Assembly: GCA_905250125.1 (NCBI GenBank)
Contig: CAJNOL010001189.1
Location: forward strand, 1,488 to 65,487
Origin: Rotaria sordida
Lineage: Eukaryota; Rotifera; Eurotatoria; Philodinida; Philodinidae
Length of the DNA: 64,000 nt
Direction: 5' to 3'
In this document: in pieces, positions 12,310 through 22,795 of the stretch
How the letters are laid out: the number at the start of each line of letters is the position of its first letter
Position numbering within the stretch: the first letter of the stretch is position 1
Position numbers and translations under genes: made by a program
Notes under the pieces: generated by a model
The model's input: the letters and a program-made list of their open reading frames with translations, nothing else
What the model was told of the DNA's origin: nothing
The model's database searches: none

Positions 12310-12880
12310 TTGAATTCGACATCAAATTCAATTGTCAGAATCAATTAAAAAAAATAAATCATATTTTTTTATTTAGATTTCTCTCAACATCAAGTTCAAT
12401 AGTAAGTATTTATTGAAAAATTAATTTATGTATATTTCTCTATTTAGATTTATTCCAACATCAAACCCGTTGATAAGTATGAATTAAAAATGATAGATTA
12501 TATATGTTTTTATTTAGAGTTATCTCAACGACAGATTCAATTGTAAGAATTTATTTGAAAAACTAAACCATATTTTTTTATTGAGATTTATCTTCACAAC
12601 AAGTTCCAAAATAAGTATTTGAATAAATAAATATATTAATTAATTAAAAAAATGATTTATTCAAATACACAAATAAGTAATCTTTTATTGTTAGATTTAT
12701 CTCAATAAATTCAAGAGAGAATACCTCCTTGAATAAATAATTTCTTTTTTTGAGATTTCTCGCAATGATAGATCTAATTGTAGAAATTCAAAAAAAATTC
12801 AACAATATATTTTTTTATAAGAATATACTGTTGAATTTTTGAAACAAATACTTACGATTAGGTCCGTCGTTACAAAAATT
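12310..12880. repeat. Degenerate tandem repeat, about 70 bp unit, with terminal hairpin
   Basis: Units built on AGATTTATCTCAACATCAAG then TTCAATTGTAAGTATTTATT recur near 12330, 12396, 12466, 12538, 12607, 12710 and 12775. The last unit is followed by an inverted piece (TTCAACAATATA opposite TATACTGTTGAA) and an inverted TACTTACGATTAGGTC block, giving a hairpin end. No coding potential. Confidence 0.65.
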
Positions 12881-13018
12881 CTAAGTAAAACAATAATTTA
12901 TTTATTTAAATATATAGTTTTTTTGTTTACGAGAAGAAGCGTAAGATAAAGTTGCCTTTTCCCATCTTCATTGAGGGAAATGCTATGTGATTACACTGGC
13001 AATAGTCATCGTATACGA

Positions 13019-13103
13019 GTGTGGGTGTGGGTGTGGGTGTGGTTATCCTCTTCGCCCACACCCCACCTACACCCACACCCACACACCCACCCACACCCAC
13101 ACC
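13019..13103. repeat. Telomere-like hairpin (GTGTGG)n / (CCCACA)n
   Basis: A G-rich arm of four GTGTGG units (13019-13042) is followed by a short loop, TTATCCTCTTCG, and a C-rich arm (about 13055-13103) of CCCACA/ACCC units. This is one of the least decayed members of a family seen about 17 times in the window. TGTGGG is, to my knowledge, the telomeric repeat reported for bdelloid rotifers. Confidence 0.9.
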
Positions 13104-13111
13104 TGAGTCAG

Positions 13112-13362
13112 CTGCTCAATGGCAAGAGCTCTACAATAAAGCTCAGCGTCTTGTTATTTTCGACCGACGGGGCAAATTCGAATCCACAGTTTTACCTGCG
13201 AACCCGGAATATGAGGATCTCAAAGTTGAACCATGCAACAAAAAAGAGGTTCAATACAGTACCGATCAATGGTGTGACCAATCCAATGATTCGATGGCCT
13301 GTCAACACACATTATTTCTTTTTACATTAATTCTCTTTGTTTTAAAAACTGTATTTTCATGA
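13112..13362 (+). CDS. Orphan C-terminal exon, possible GPI-anchored protein
   Basis: Directly after the telomere-like hairpin comes a coding-like segment with balanced codon use: AAQWQELYNKAQRLVIFDRR, then a Glu/Lys/Cys-rich part, ending in a hydrophobic tail (TLFLFTLILFVLKTVFS) right before TGA. A hydrophobic C terminus preceded by small polar residues is typical of a GPI-anchor signal. A possible acceptor (GTCAG) lies at about 13107-13111. No upstream exon or signal peptide was found, so this may be the last exon of a gene whose 5' part is lost or beyond recognition. The protein family is not recognised. Confidence 0.4.
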
Positions 13363-13620
13363 ATGGGAAGTTAGACTGAACTAATCTTTACAGGAAGCAT
13401 AGATTAATGCTAACAGGGTGCTTTTTTAAGGATAGCAGTTCACAATTATGTAAAATGCTTTCGATTACTTCATCATCAATACAAAAATATTCATAGCAAT
13501 TATCGCAGTCTGACTTTTTTACTTTCAATCGTATTTTTCTTGTATCACAACGTACTAAATTACCTAATGAGTATCAGTTTTTTTTCCTTTTAAACAGTTG
13601 ATCCTAATATACATATAATA

Positions 13621-14034
13621 AAGCTTCGTTCTATACAAATCAAAGATGCAGAATATGAATTAATTTGACAAAGTGAATAATTTCGATCAGTCTCCAATAT
13701 TAATACTGTTCAAAGTCTGATCATGGATGAATGTTCTATATTAAAACAAATTCAATTGATTATTGATTTATGTTCTCGACTGGAACAATTTACAACTTAA
13801 TGAGTAGAAAAAAATTTTTCTCTATTATACGATTATGATCAGAAAAAAATAATAAATATATTCGTCATTTATTCTTTTGTGTATTTTAAAAGCACATCAA
13901 ATATCCTTACCAGAATTGAAGATATTAATTAAATGAGAAAAATTACTGGATGATTACATATCAACTAGTCCGGAATTTTCGACCTCGTGCAGAGTTGATA
14001 AAAATTACATCATTGGAAAGAGCATGAAAAACTG
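13621..14034 (+). pseudogene. F-box/LRR protein relic (C-terminal part)
   Basis: In one frame, interrupted by several stops, the translation reads KLRSIQIKDAEYELI, VQSLIMDECSILKQIQLIID, LCSRLEQF, then LPELKILIK and EKLLDDYISTSPEF. This matches the usual C-terminal repeat and tail pattern of bdelloid F-box/LRR proteins as I know them. Stops include TGA and TAA near 13666-13680 and a TGA within ILIK*EKLL. The F-box half is absent. A decayed family member. Confidence 0.6.
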
Positions 14035-14331
14035 AATATAGCGTGAAATTTCCAGAAATGAGTATGCTCAAGTCCTCAGCAAAAACTTCTAAAAAAAAAG
14101 GATTTCCCTGCCAAAACAGCAAGGATGTATCATTCTCTCTATCTCTCTCTTTGATTGATCTTTTTTTTTCGTTCTGTTTCATAAGCATGTGTATAGACGC
14201 ACTCATCCACATATCATGTGTACAACTGTAGAGAAAGAAAAAAAGATTCTTGTTATATCGATGATTAAAAGTTTAAACATTTTCTGTATTATATATTATG
14301 AATCAAAGACAATATTTTATTATTATTGTTA

Positions 14332-15168
14332 TTATTCATCATATAAAATCAAGCAACGAAGTTCAAGACTTTTTTGCTCCTTGTTCGGTGTGGGTCCATT
14401 GCCATTTTTAAAAGCTGTATGGAAAGCAAACTGTGCGACACCAGGTTTGCTATCGAATATTTTAAAGATAAACATCTCATCAGATCGCATCCGGCTCATA
14501 TAGTACCATATGTGGGCATCTTGATCATTGTGAGACATAGTATAGGCTGTATAAAGCTTATCCAATCCACGATATGTGAATTGATGAACATCTCTGTCAA
14601 TATCGACCGAGCGATAATCGCATATTGCCAATGGATCGTCTGTAATTGGGTTAGGACCTAATGGGCGCCAGATGTTGATTGCTTGCATTCGGGTTTTTGC
14701 TTTTTCACCTTCTTCTTTGCCAAGCTCTTCTTCTACCACTTCTTCAATTCCAAAAGAATCGAGATCGACGTGAGGGTAAAAGACAGGATTTCTGTGATTG
14801 TCATTACACTGCTCATCGGATAATGGTGAACTTCGATAACGAAAACAGTAGTGATAGATAATTACGCGAGATGCATCTAGTCGCTTCTTGAGAAGGTCAC
14901 TAATTTCTTCACAATAAATTTTTTGTGCTTCGCTGCCTTCTTCAAATTCTTCCTGTATAGAGCCATTGTATTTAACCACTTCGAATCCGTTCGTGTCGAG
15001 ATTGACACTCTTCTCTTTGCCTCGTAAGTCCTGGATGGTAACATGAACAGGCACTTGCACAAAATTCGATCTCATTTTCGCTGGTACCACTGGTGTTATA
15101 AACCAAGGAGGACATCCATCTGTCGTAGAAGTATAATAATTAATGTCTCCAACAATATCGCCGACCAT
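14332..15168 (-). CDS. CmcJ/AsaB-like oxygenase (GA4-desaturase-type family)
   Basis: Intact, intronless 278-residue protein, the usual size of the CmcJ/NvfI/AsaB family of Fe(II)/2-oxoglutarate-type hydroxylases and desaturases common in fungi. Family landmarks visible in order: VIIYHYCFRYR at ~101-111, PHVDLDS at ~132-138 (His-x-Asp metal site), INIWRPLGPNPITDDPLAIC at ~164-183, a Tyr-Tyr-Met-Ser-Arg-Met block near 223, DEMFIFKIFDSKP at ~230-242, and FAFHTAF at ~247-253 (candidate distal His). The candidate catalytic residues are all present, so the enzyme is probably active; the substrate is unknown. Start: the first ATG (MVGDIVGDINYY) fits the family N terminus, and a TATA-like box lies 62 bp upstream. 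Higher GC than its neighbours and no introns suggest horizontal acquisition, probably from a fungus. Confidence 0.88.
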   Translation of the reverse strand: MVGDIVGDINYYTSTTDGCPPWFITPVVPAKMRSNFVQVPVHVTIQDLRGKEKSVNLDTNGFEVVKYNGSIQEEFEEGSEAQKIYCEEISDLLKKRLDASRVIIYHYCFRYRSSPLSDEQCNDNHRNPVFYPHVDLDSFGIEEVVEEELGKEEGEKAKTRMQAINIWRPLGPNPITDDPLAICDYRSVDIDRDVHQFTYRGLDKLYTAYTMSHNDQDAHIWYYMSRMRSDEMFIFKIFDSKPGVAQFAFHTAFKNGNGPTPNKEQKSLELRCLILYDE

Positions 15169-15229
15169 CGTGAGGAATTCAGAACAGTTTGTGCGGATGT
15201 TATTAATGGGTCACGACTGAATCTACCGC

Positions 15230-15235
15230 TTTATA
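15230..15235 (-). promoter_or_regulatory. TATA-like box of the CmcJ-like gene
   Basis: TATAAA on the minus strand, 62 bp upstream of the ATG at 15168, in an otherwise less AT-rich segment. Position and sequence fit a core promoter; not proven. Confidence 0.35.
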
Positions 15236-15525
15236 AACACGACCAGCTGACGACAGCGCTAGAGAAGAGAACAGATGATATCGTGTTAAAAGTAAGTATT
15301 CGAAAGTATGATAAGAAAAGAGAAAGAGAGAATTGGGGTAGTACTGTATCTTTATTTTACTTTGAAAGAGCAAAGTAAAGTAAAGTATGTCAACTCAACC
15401 TGAAAAGTAAATGAGATGTCTAGTTCGATTTATAATATAAATGTAGTTTCAGAATTTAATGATCATTTCGAAAATAAGTACTAAAATAAAGTATAAACTC
15501 ATCCATTTATATCATTTATTATAGG

Positions 15526-15625
15526 GTGCCGGCAATTCAAACTTTCAGTAAAAAATTTTTGTTGCCTTTCTTTTTACGTCATTTGATAGAGCTTGAGCTG
15601 CTAATCACGAAAAACTACTTTTTAG
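15526..15625 (+). repeat. Diverged arm of the GATAGAGCTT foldback family
   Basis: It shares GGCAATTCAAA, a T-rich run, TTTTTAC and TTTGATAGAGCTTGAGCT with 37950-38030 and 11970-12095 in the same order and spacing, but is more diverged. It lies just upstream of the inverted repeat at 15695-16109. Confidence 0.5.
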
Positions 15626-15694
15626 TCTCAGCAAATGCTTCTTTCCAGTCGAAAAATTCGAAATACTCGAGAGAAGCCATTTGTTTTCGAAAAA

Positions 15695-16109
15695 ATACAT
15701 CTTTTTCAAAACGTGTAAAATTTTCGGCTTCGTCCTTTTTTCCAGCTTCTGAAAATGGTTTTTTTTTCAGATTTAGCATCAAAAACTGAATATAAATAAG
15801 TTTTTAAATTAGGAAAGAAAAGAAAAAAACAATACTTGGCGTGTTGCAGGGTGGTATGATGAATCGAATGAGACAAAATATGTGGCTTTATCACTTAGGT
15901 AGAAAAACTAGATAGGTTTGTAAAATCGACTTACATGTAGTGCACTCGACGCGATTCGAAGCGCTACCACCAATAGAGGTTTGGGTCGAGAGTCGATTTA
16001 ACAACTTGTTTATGCTCAATTTTTTATGCTGAATCTGAAAAAAAAACCATTTTCAGAAGCCGGAAAAAAGGACGAAGCCGAAAATTTTACACATTTTGAA
16101 AAAGATACC
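15695..16109. mobile_element. Inverted-repeat element, about 415 bp
   Basis: Arms 15695-15785 and 16025-16109 are close inverted copies. On the plus strand the left arm reads GTAAAATTTTCGGCTTCGTC and the right arm carries the inverse. The spacer of about 240 bp has no open frame. The right end abuts the integrase relic, which starts exactly where the arm ends, so this element or a rearrangement truncated the retroelement. Confidence 0.75.
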
Positions 16110-16503
16110 ATTCGAAATGATGTACGATCGATCACCTGTTCTACCATTCGATCATCAAGATACAAATGTTACCTTATCATATGATTCTGAACATGTAAAA
16201 AAGCTTCAACAATTTTTATCAAAATTAAATGAACAAGCTAAACTCAATGTTATAAAAAATCAACAACGATATAAACAATGATACGATATAAATCGTTCTA
16301 ATCCATCATACAATATTGGTGATTTAGTTCTTATGAAAACACTCAACATCCGTTATAAATTTGATATTCGTTATGAAGGACCATTTAGAATCATTCAAAC
16401 AATTACACCCAAAACATTTATCGTTCAACACGTCAAAAAACCAACATTATATCGTCAAGTTACAACCGACGTGTTATTATCAATATTTGAACGAATTTAT
16501 TAA
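16108..16503 (+). pseudogene. Integrase C-terminal relic of a Ty3/Gypsy-type retroelement
   Basis: The translation shows PFEMMYDRSPVLP, a familiar end-of-catalytic-core motif, then a charged helix, an in-frame TGA at 16279-16281 where Trp is expected, a YNIGDLVLMKT beta-strand motif, and RYEGPFRIIQTITPKTF, the GPY/F-type module of Ty3/Gypsy integrases. It ends with TAA at 16501. Everything upstream (protease, RT, RNase H, most of the integrase) is missing at the junction with the 15695-16109 inverted repeat. No LTR was recognised downstream, although a short (AGCAT)n run lies at 16598-16616. A dead fragment. Confidence 0.8.
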
Positions 16504-16927
16504 TTACAGGACCTCTACCAAAGAGATCCGTAATATCAATATGTCAAATTTAATGGAATAATTATTTATTAATCGACAAATCTAATTAGATTTAATTTAG
16601 CATAGCATAGCATAGTCGGAGAGTGTGACCTTCCTCCACTCACTGATTGTGAAGGGGTATTATATTTAATTTGGTACCTGTTTATTAATAATTCATTATT
16701 CTATTATACGAAATTTAACTATTGGATACAATTAATATTCAATCTATTCTTACTAGATTCTCACCTGGCCATTGATAATTGAAAAGAACTGACTATTTCG
16801 TACCATAATATCATGACATATATACAAGAAGAATGATTTTGACACATTTTTTCTCCCCCTCGCTTTACAAAAAAAAATATAAATTTCTGATCCATATGAT
16901 AGACTATAGATTCCTATTCCTCATAAG

Positions 16928-17042
16928 GGTGTGGGTGTAGGTGTGGGTGTGGGTGGGTGGGTGTGGGTGTGGGTATGAATGTGAGATATGGGTGTACCTC
17001 TTCTCAGCACTGACACCCACACCCACACTCACACCCACCCTC
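16928..17042. repeat. Telomere-like hairpin
   Basis: The G-rich arm 16928-16974 is built of GTGTGG/GGGTGG units and followed by a spacer with the conserved CCTCTTCTC motif. The C-rich arm at 17012-17042 (ACACCCACACCCACACTC) runs straight into the reading frame of the exonuclease-like pseudogene. Confidence 0.9.
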
Positions 17043-18208
17043 CATCATTCGAACCATCTCCTTATGAATTAGTCTTTATAAATCGTACAACAACAGAACG
17101 TACATTAATAAAAGTAAACAATATTATTACTAATTCAAAATTATTTACTCTTGATACCGAATCTACTTCCATTCTACATCAACCAAATAAATCAAGTCTT
17201 ATACAAATTCAAATCATACAATCTGAATATTCTTCAATCATATTAATTGTGGAAGTATGTCATTTACCCTCTCCTGATCAACCACCATTTACATTAATTA
17301 AAATTTTATTTGATTTATTATTTCAACCTGATAAAAAAATATACATTTGGGGAGAGATCGATGAATTAATTAAATTTACTAGATATCAATTATTTACATC
17401 AAATCAAATTTACTTATCTAGAAATATTAATGTACAAACAAAATTTAAAAATTATTGGTCTGATACTTATCTTCATCAATCAGCATCATCATCAAATGGT
17501 ACATCAACATGCAAATGCATGACCTGTTTTGGTATTTTACATGACAATTTATTAGCTTTATAAGATGCTGTAGCTTTTGAATTGCACCGATGGATTGATA
17601 AACGACTTACACGTCAACCATTTGATATCGGACTTGATCCAAGTTTACAACATTTAAATGATAAACAAATGGAATATAGACAATCATTATGTAATTATGC
17701 AGCAAATGATTGTGATGCTATATATCAATTAATTATCAATACCAATATTATCAACGAACAAGATCCAGATAATACTACTTCATCAATTACACCAACAAAT
17801 TATGAACTTGAAATAACAACCGATGATAATGATCAAATAAATAATCAAGAATCACCTTTACCATCAATTAATACATCAACAAATGAACCTGAACATAAAC
17901 AATTATCTCAAGAAGAAAAAAAGAAAATCCACAATAGAAGTTGCACGATTAAGCAACGTCGTCGATATTATCAACATGAAATCATCATCAAGAATATTGA
18001 CAAAAGATTTAAAATAAGAGAAATCAAAGATATTCTCAAACTCAAGAATATCTCATTCTTCGCCGTCAACATTTCCATCTCATCAACTACAAACAAACGC
18101 AAATTATATATTGGAATACGTGATCCATCTAAATTATCATCATATAAAATTCAAACAGAAGGTTTATTTACTAGAAATCATTACGAAGCATTTCGACGAG
18201 AAAAATAA
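17042..18208 (+). pseudogene. DEDDy 3'-5' exonuclease, Terminon-type, one nonsense codon
   Basis: About 389 codons are open except for one TAA at 17561-17563, where the surrounding LAL*DAVAFELHRWIDKRL suggests an original Gln. Exo I is LFTLDTES (Asp-x-Glu), Exo II probably lies in IWGEIDELIKF, and Exo III is YAANDCDAIYQL (Tyr-x3-Asp), giving the DEDDy set of RNase-D-like exonucleases. A basic C-terminal domain follows (about the last 110 residues), with IKQRRRYYQHEIIIKNIDKR, KLYIGIRDPSKL and LFTRNHYEAFRREK. DEDDy exonucleases are among the accessory ORFs of bdelloid Terminons. The frame emerges from the C-rich arm of a telomere-like hairpin, so the true start is unclear. No reverse transcriptase is nearby. 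Confidence 0.75.
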
Positions 18209-19298
18209 ACAATAACATCTTATCATCGACGTCCTAATCATAGTCACAATTACGATTAATACAATTTTAACTAAATAAAACAAAATATCAATTTAATTAT
18301 TGTTTATTTATTTATACTGGATAATCAACATTGACAGTTAACAAATGGAATAACAAATAAATAAACAAAGGAAAAAAACAACAACCGATTGACGGCCATG
18401 TACTTGATGCGTGACTCCATCACGAACTAAAACATGTCTTTCATAAAACGAAAATTTTTTTAAATTTTATTTTCATTTTGTTTAACATACTCAGATACAT
18501 TGTATCAAAAACTGTCTGATATTTTCATTTTATACCAGAAAATAAAATGTTTTTTTTCACGTCATATTTGATTTTCCGCTTGTTATTTGTTGTGAACTAT
18601 CTTGTTGCTTACATCTATCATGAAACGTTTATTTTTTTTCTTGTTGTGAAATTACCCATTTCTATCTATACCTTTGTTTATTATTTATATAAAAATGTTG
18701 ATTGGACACATTTTTTTCTTCAATAGGGGAGTATGTTACAGTGATGTCGCACTGATACAACTCGTCATCTATTTTCAAACATTTATTTTATTTTTTATTT
18801 CTTTTTTCTATTTCTTTCTCAGTGATACATATTTAGTCTTTTCCTTGTTATCCATATATCTAGTCTCTGTTCTCTTTCTTTTTTCTCTTCTTTCTCTTGC
18901 TCACTATATATGTACGTGTTTTCCATCATTTGAAATAGATAATAAAAACTTGTGTGCACATGTACATACACACACACACATATATATAATTTTTTTGTAA
19001 AAGAAAAAGAACGAACTTAGCGTTGATCCAAAAGGACAACCGCTAACAGTCATCACTTCTTACTAGTAGTTCTATGTATTGATCACTCGTCTACTTTTGT
19101 TCGATATATCATCATTATCTCCTCTATCTCTTTCTTTTCTTCTCTCCCTGTACATATATACACGTGTGTAGGTATGTCATGTCTTGAATAATAAACTGAC
19201 ACGTATCTGTATCTTGCTAATATAGAGTTATTTTCAAAAACAAAAATTATGATAAACGTATTATTCTTTTTTTTTTAAATTTGTGTTTTAGATCGATT
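18209..19298. other. Noncoding, low-complexity stretch
   Basis: 3' flank of the exonuclease relic and 5' flank of the F-box gene. A pyrimidine-rich frame at 18674-19000 is low complexity and rejected as a gene. A (CA)n/(TA)n microsatellite lies near 18964-18990. A plausible acceptor, TTTTAG, at 19286-19291 just before the F-box start hints at a 5' UTR intron. Confidence 0.5.
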
Positions 19299-20441
19299 AT
19301 GTCAGGTGATAAATTTCACAGTACAATTGAGCTATTATCTGTAGAACTTTGGCGAGAAATCTTTGAATATTTCAATGCAAATGATTTATGGTATTCATTT
19401 CGTGATTTGAATAGAAAAATTGATGCAATTATTGATCGAACAGTGTTATATTTAAATTTTACAAAGCAAGGTACTTATGATTATTTTATGAAAAATATTT
19501 TATTGTCAATGAAGGCTATTAATGTTCGATCATTAAAGTTTACAAATTCCAATGAAATACAACATTTTTTCTCGAATTTTTCTCTTGATTCATTAATTTA
19601 TCTTCGTTTATTATCTTTAAAGTCTATGTATTCTTTTAATGATAATTTGTTTATATTCTGCAGTCAACTTTCATCTTTGAAATATCTACAATCATTAGAA
19701 ATTATTTTTTGTGGTATTTCGCAAGTTAATAATTGTGTTCAGGAAAAGAAATATATTATTCATTCGATATTTAATAAAGATTATTGTCCATCATTAAAAT
19801 CTTTCATCATTAGTACTTGTGGTACGCAACAAGACACATCCGAAATTACATCGATAATTACAACAACTAAAACAACAAATATTCAACATGTATCGATCGA
19901 TCTATTGACTTTTAATGATTTAATTAAATTACTTCCTGCTCTACAAAATGTTAAATCATTTTATACGGATAATCTGTTATTTAATGATGGTATGTCTAAT
20001 GAACAACACCAGTCAATGATAATTATCATGCCATTGTTACCTAGATGTATTCGTTTGCATGTAAAATTATCCGATGATATAAAATTTGAACATGTCGAAT
20101 ATTTATTAAAGCAAACACCGAATTTAAAAAAATTATTTATATGGGGTTGGTATCCTTTACTTCATGCTAAGAAATGGGAATCTTTACTATCTATATACTG
20201 TACAAAATTGATAAATTTTCAATTAATATGTACTGGATATATTTTTTATGATAATTTTGGTCATGCAATAGATGATTTTAAACAAATATGTCAAGTAACA
20301 TCATTTTGGTTCGAACGAAATGCTACCATTTCATATGATGAAGATTGTTTGAGTCATGGTTATTGTACTGACATTAATGTTCAATTTAATATTAAAAACA
20401 AAGTGAGTTTAATACGAAATTCTCATTGTTTGCAATATTAA
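19299..20441 (+). CDS. F-box/LRR-like protein
   Basis: 380 residues from MSGDKFHSTIELLS. The F-box is at residues ~8-45 (IELLSVELWREIFEYFNAND, then LWYSFRDLNRKIDAII). It is expected to bind Skp1 in an SCF ubiquitin ligase. The remainder is an irregular leucine-rich array (RLLSLKSMYSFNDNLFIFC, LKYLQSLEIIFCG, CPSLKSFIIS, LLPALQNVKSFYTDNLL, LLKQTPNLKKLFIWGW, CTKLINFQLICTGYIFY) that would bind substrate. The sequence closely follows the bdelloid family style. The ATG at 19299 is chosen because a splice acceptor precedes it and the upstream in-frame extension falls in the likely intron. The gene appears intact and ends with TAA at 20439-20441. Two decayed relatives lie at 5813-6085 and 13621-14034. 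Confidence 0.82.
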   Translation: MSGDKFHSTIELLSVELWREIFEYFNANDLWYSFRDLNRKIDAIIDRTVLYLNFTKQGTYDYFMKNILLSMKAINVRSLKFTNSNEIQHFFSNFSLDSLIYLRLLSLKSMYSFNDNLFIFCSQLSSLKYLQSLEIIFCGISQVNNCVQEKKYIIHSIFNKDYCPSLKSFIISTCGTQQDTSEITSIITTTKTTNIQHVSIDLLTFNDLIKLLPALQNVKSFYTDNLLFNDGMSNEQHQSMIIIMPLLPRCIRLHVKLSDDIKFEHVEYLLKQTPNLKKLFIWGWYPLLHAKKWESLLSIYCTKLINFQLICTGYIFYDNFGHAIDDFKQICQVTSFWFERNATISYDEDCLSHGYCTDINVQFNIKNKVSLIRNSHCLQY

Positions 20442-22606
20442 AAAAAAACGTTTGTGAACCTGAACCATTTATAGGAACACATTCGAAACACTCCTATTGT
20501 TGTATTTACATCCTCCACATATGATGAAGCATTAATAATTTTTGTTCTTCAATGAACTTAATTCGTCTTTCATCAAATGACTATATAATCGATTGAAGGA
20601 GACTCCCTCCTTTCCCGACTCAAAATTTTTAATTTTTTGTGTTTGATATGTGGATTTAAATGCTCTCTATCTAATGAGCACATTTTAAAAAGGCAAAACT
20701 ATCAGCCAATTTTATGCTAAAAAAGCGACAAAAAATGCAAATTTCTTTGCGTTTTTTTCGAATCTAGATTTTTAAACGAAAATTGAAGTTTTTCCTCCTT
20801 TTCTCCTAAACAGCACGATCGATTGGACTCAAACATTTTTTTATGAGTACTTCGATCAAATCGGGATACTTTTTTTCTGTTCTTAAAAATATTGTACTTA
20901 TGAAGTTTGACAGGTTTCACAAAATTAGTACCACTCGAAAAACGCTTTTTTTAATGATTTTTTGATAGCGCCTCTAGTGTTTTGCTTCTTCTGAACCTTT
21001 GAAACAATATTTTTCAAAGAAAAAACAACACGCACCCAGATTTGTTTCTAGTTGTCGTAGAAAAAATTTCAGTCCAAAAGAACGTAGTATGGCCATTTGC
21101 CGGGGGACAAAGTTTAGGTCATTTTTGACCCTTGACCTCCCAAAATCTTTCTGAAGAAAGTACTTGGGAATTCTGAGTCTATGACAGCTTTTATATTACT
21201 CATCGAAATCATTTCAAAAATTTTCGCTTAACTGTTGTCGAGAAACATCGGAAGGGAGAGGGCCCCCTTAATAATCTTCAATATCTGATAGATTATTTTC
21301 AACCATTAAAACGATGAAGGATGATTGTTAAAGTACTTTCAATTCGGACCTGAGAAAGGTTTTCCTGAAAGAAAAAAAGCAGTTACATTTAAAATTACGA
21401 AAAAGTGTTAAATATGAATTTATCAATAGCATCAAATAACTTCATGTGTGTTCTTTTTTTTTCCATATTTTCTCTTCTCATTTCAGTCAAAACAACCTAT
21501 TGGATAGAACTAAATTGTCAAATAATGTGCATACCACATTTTGAACTGCCTAAACAAACATTTTTCTTTATAAGTTTCTTGTTGTTTATTACTTCGTTTT
21601 TGAGATTTTTTTTTTGTCTTTTCTTTCGTTGAAAGTTCGTCTTTGAACTTATTCTCTTGATCTATCTGTTACTGTTATTATAAATTATTATCTTGAAAGA
21701 TCTAATCGTCTGGCATTAAATATAATTTGAACAGATCAACAATGTTAGGTCTTTTAAAATGAATGAATTATTCTCAAGATTTCGCACTCTAGCAAATTTT
21801 TACTATCAATGGAATTCATTTTGCTTTGCTACAAAAATTCAAAAAGAAAAATATTAAGAATGAGCTTCATCTCTCAAAGATTGATCACAATTGATTAATT
21901 TGCGTAGTTTTCGTCATGTTAAGGATAATTTTTTTCATCGGTTATTCAATCTATGTCACGAAATTATGCTATAAATTATTAAATTGTTTGAATACCAAAG
22001 AGTTATACGAGATATACCTACGGCGTTCTATCATTTCTTGAGCAATATTCACAAATTTTAGAAACACAACGATCAAAGAGTCACTTAAAAATGACAAATT
22101 CTCAAATGTAATTCGTAGTCGTATACAAACTTCTTTTTGTTCGTTTTTCGTTGATAAATAATGCAAATGAGAATTAATTAATGGATGAAGTCCAGAAATG
22201 TTTTGTCAAATTATCGGTAAAAAAGTGTTCTCAAAGTTTATCATTGAAAAAATTCCGACAGAATTCTAGAAAATAGTTCTTGATTTCATTACGAGACTGA
22301 ATAAAAAAAAACGGGCACGAGTCTTTCTTCAGTAATATTTTGAAGTCGAATACTGAGCAGCTCACTGTCAAATCTTTGAAACAATGCAGAAAGTAGCCAT
22401 TTCTACAATTCAATAGAGCGATCGATTCTGTCGTGTGTTGAATTGAGAAAAATCGATAACAGATTCAACCGACATAGTCGACCAGTGATTCTCCATTTTG
22501 TTCATCATTAGTATAAAAATAAAGAGCTAGAGAGTGTCAGACATCTAGGCAATTCATTTTGTAAATTCATCATTGTTTTCAAAACTCTTGTCGAGTTTTC
22601 AAGAAG
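20442..22606. other. Noncoding stretch, possibly repetitive
   Basis: 20590-21270 has the mixed composition of an old element (GGAGACTCCCTCCTTTCC near 20600 and an imperfect inverse GGAAGGGAGAGGGCCCCCTT near 21250), but the terminal match is weak. The rest shows only short AT-rich frames without domains. Confidence 0.4.
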
Positions 22607-22653
22607 GATGTGAGTGTGGATCTTCTCTTCATCGAAGCATCCACACTCACATC
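22607..22653. repeat. Perfect short telomere-family hairpin
   Basis: GATGTGAGTGTGGAT and its exact inverse enclose CTTCTCTTCATCGAAG, which itself has a CTTC/GAAG inner stem. This is the cleanest example of the conserved loop motif TCTTCTCTTCA. Confidence 0.9.
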
Positions 22654-22692
22654 TACACTTACTGTCTATAGTGCGATGGCAAGATGGTGAAA

Positions 22693-22795
22693 GGGTGTGG
22701 GTGGGGTGGATGGGTGTGGGTGAGGGTGTAGTAAGCAAGACCCACACCCACACCCACACCCCACCCACCCATACCCATACCCACCCACACCCACA
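22693..22795. repeat. Telomere-like hairpin
   Basis: The G-rich arm 22693-22730 (GGGTGTGGGTGGGGTGGATG and more) and C-rich arm 22741-22795 (CCCACACCCACACCCACACC and more) are separated by about 10 bp. It sits 40 bp after the hairpin at 22607-22653, making a double hairpin. Confidence 0.9.

Noticed and set aside
12971..13362. Overlapping plus-strand frames beginning with Val-Trp or His-Thr-Pro repeats
   Set aside because: The N-terminal parts are just translation of the telomere-like hairpin; only the part after about 13112 looks coding and is annotated separately.
15043..15378. 111-residue plus-strand frame
   Set aside because: Antisense shadow of the CmcJ-like gene and its promoter region.
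15932..15995. tRNA-like or SINE-like segment (GCACTCGAC, then GGTTTGGGTCGAGAGTC, vaguely B-box-like)
   Set aside because: No acceptor stem or proper A box could be paired; the similarity is too weak.
18674..19000. 108-residue Phe/Leu/Ser-rich frame
   Set aside because: Low-complexity pyrimidine tract ending in a CA/TA microsatellite; no domain.
20590..21270. Possible transposon with G/C-rich terminal repeats
   Set aside because: The two ends match only about two thirds over 20 bp and no target duplication is visible.
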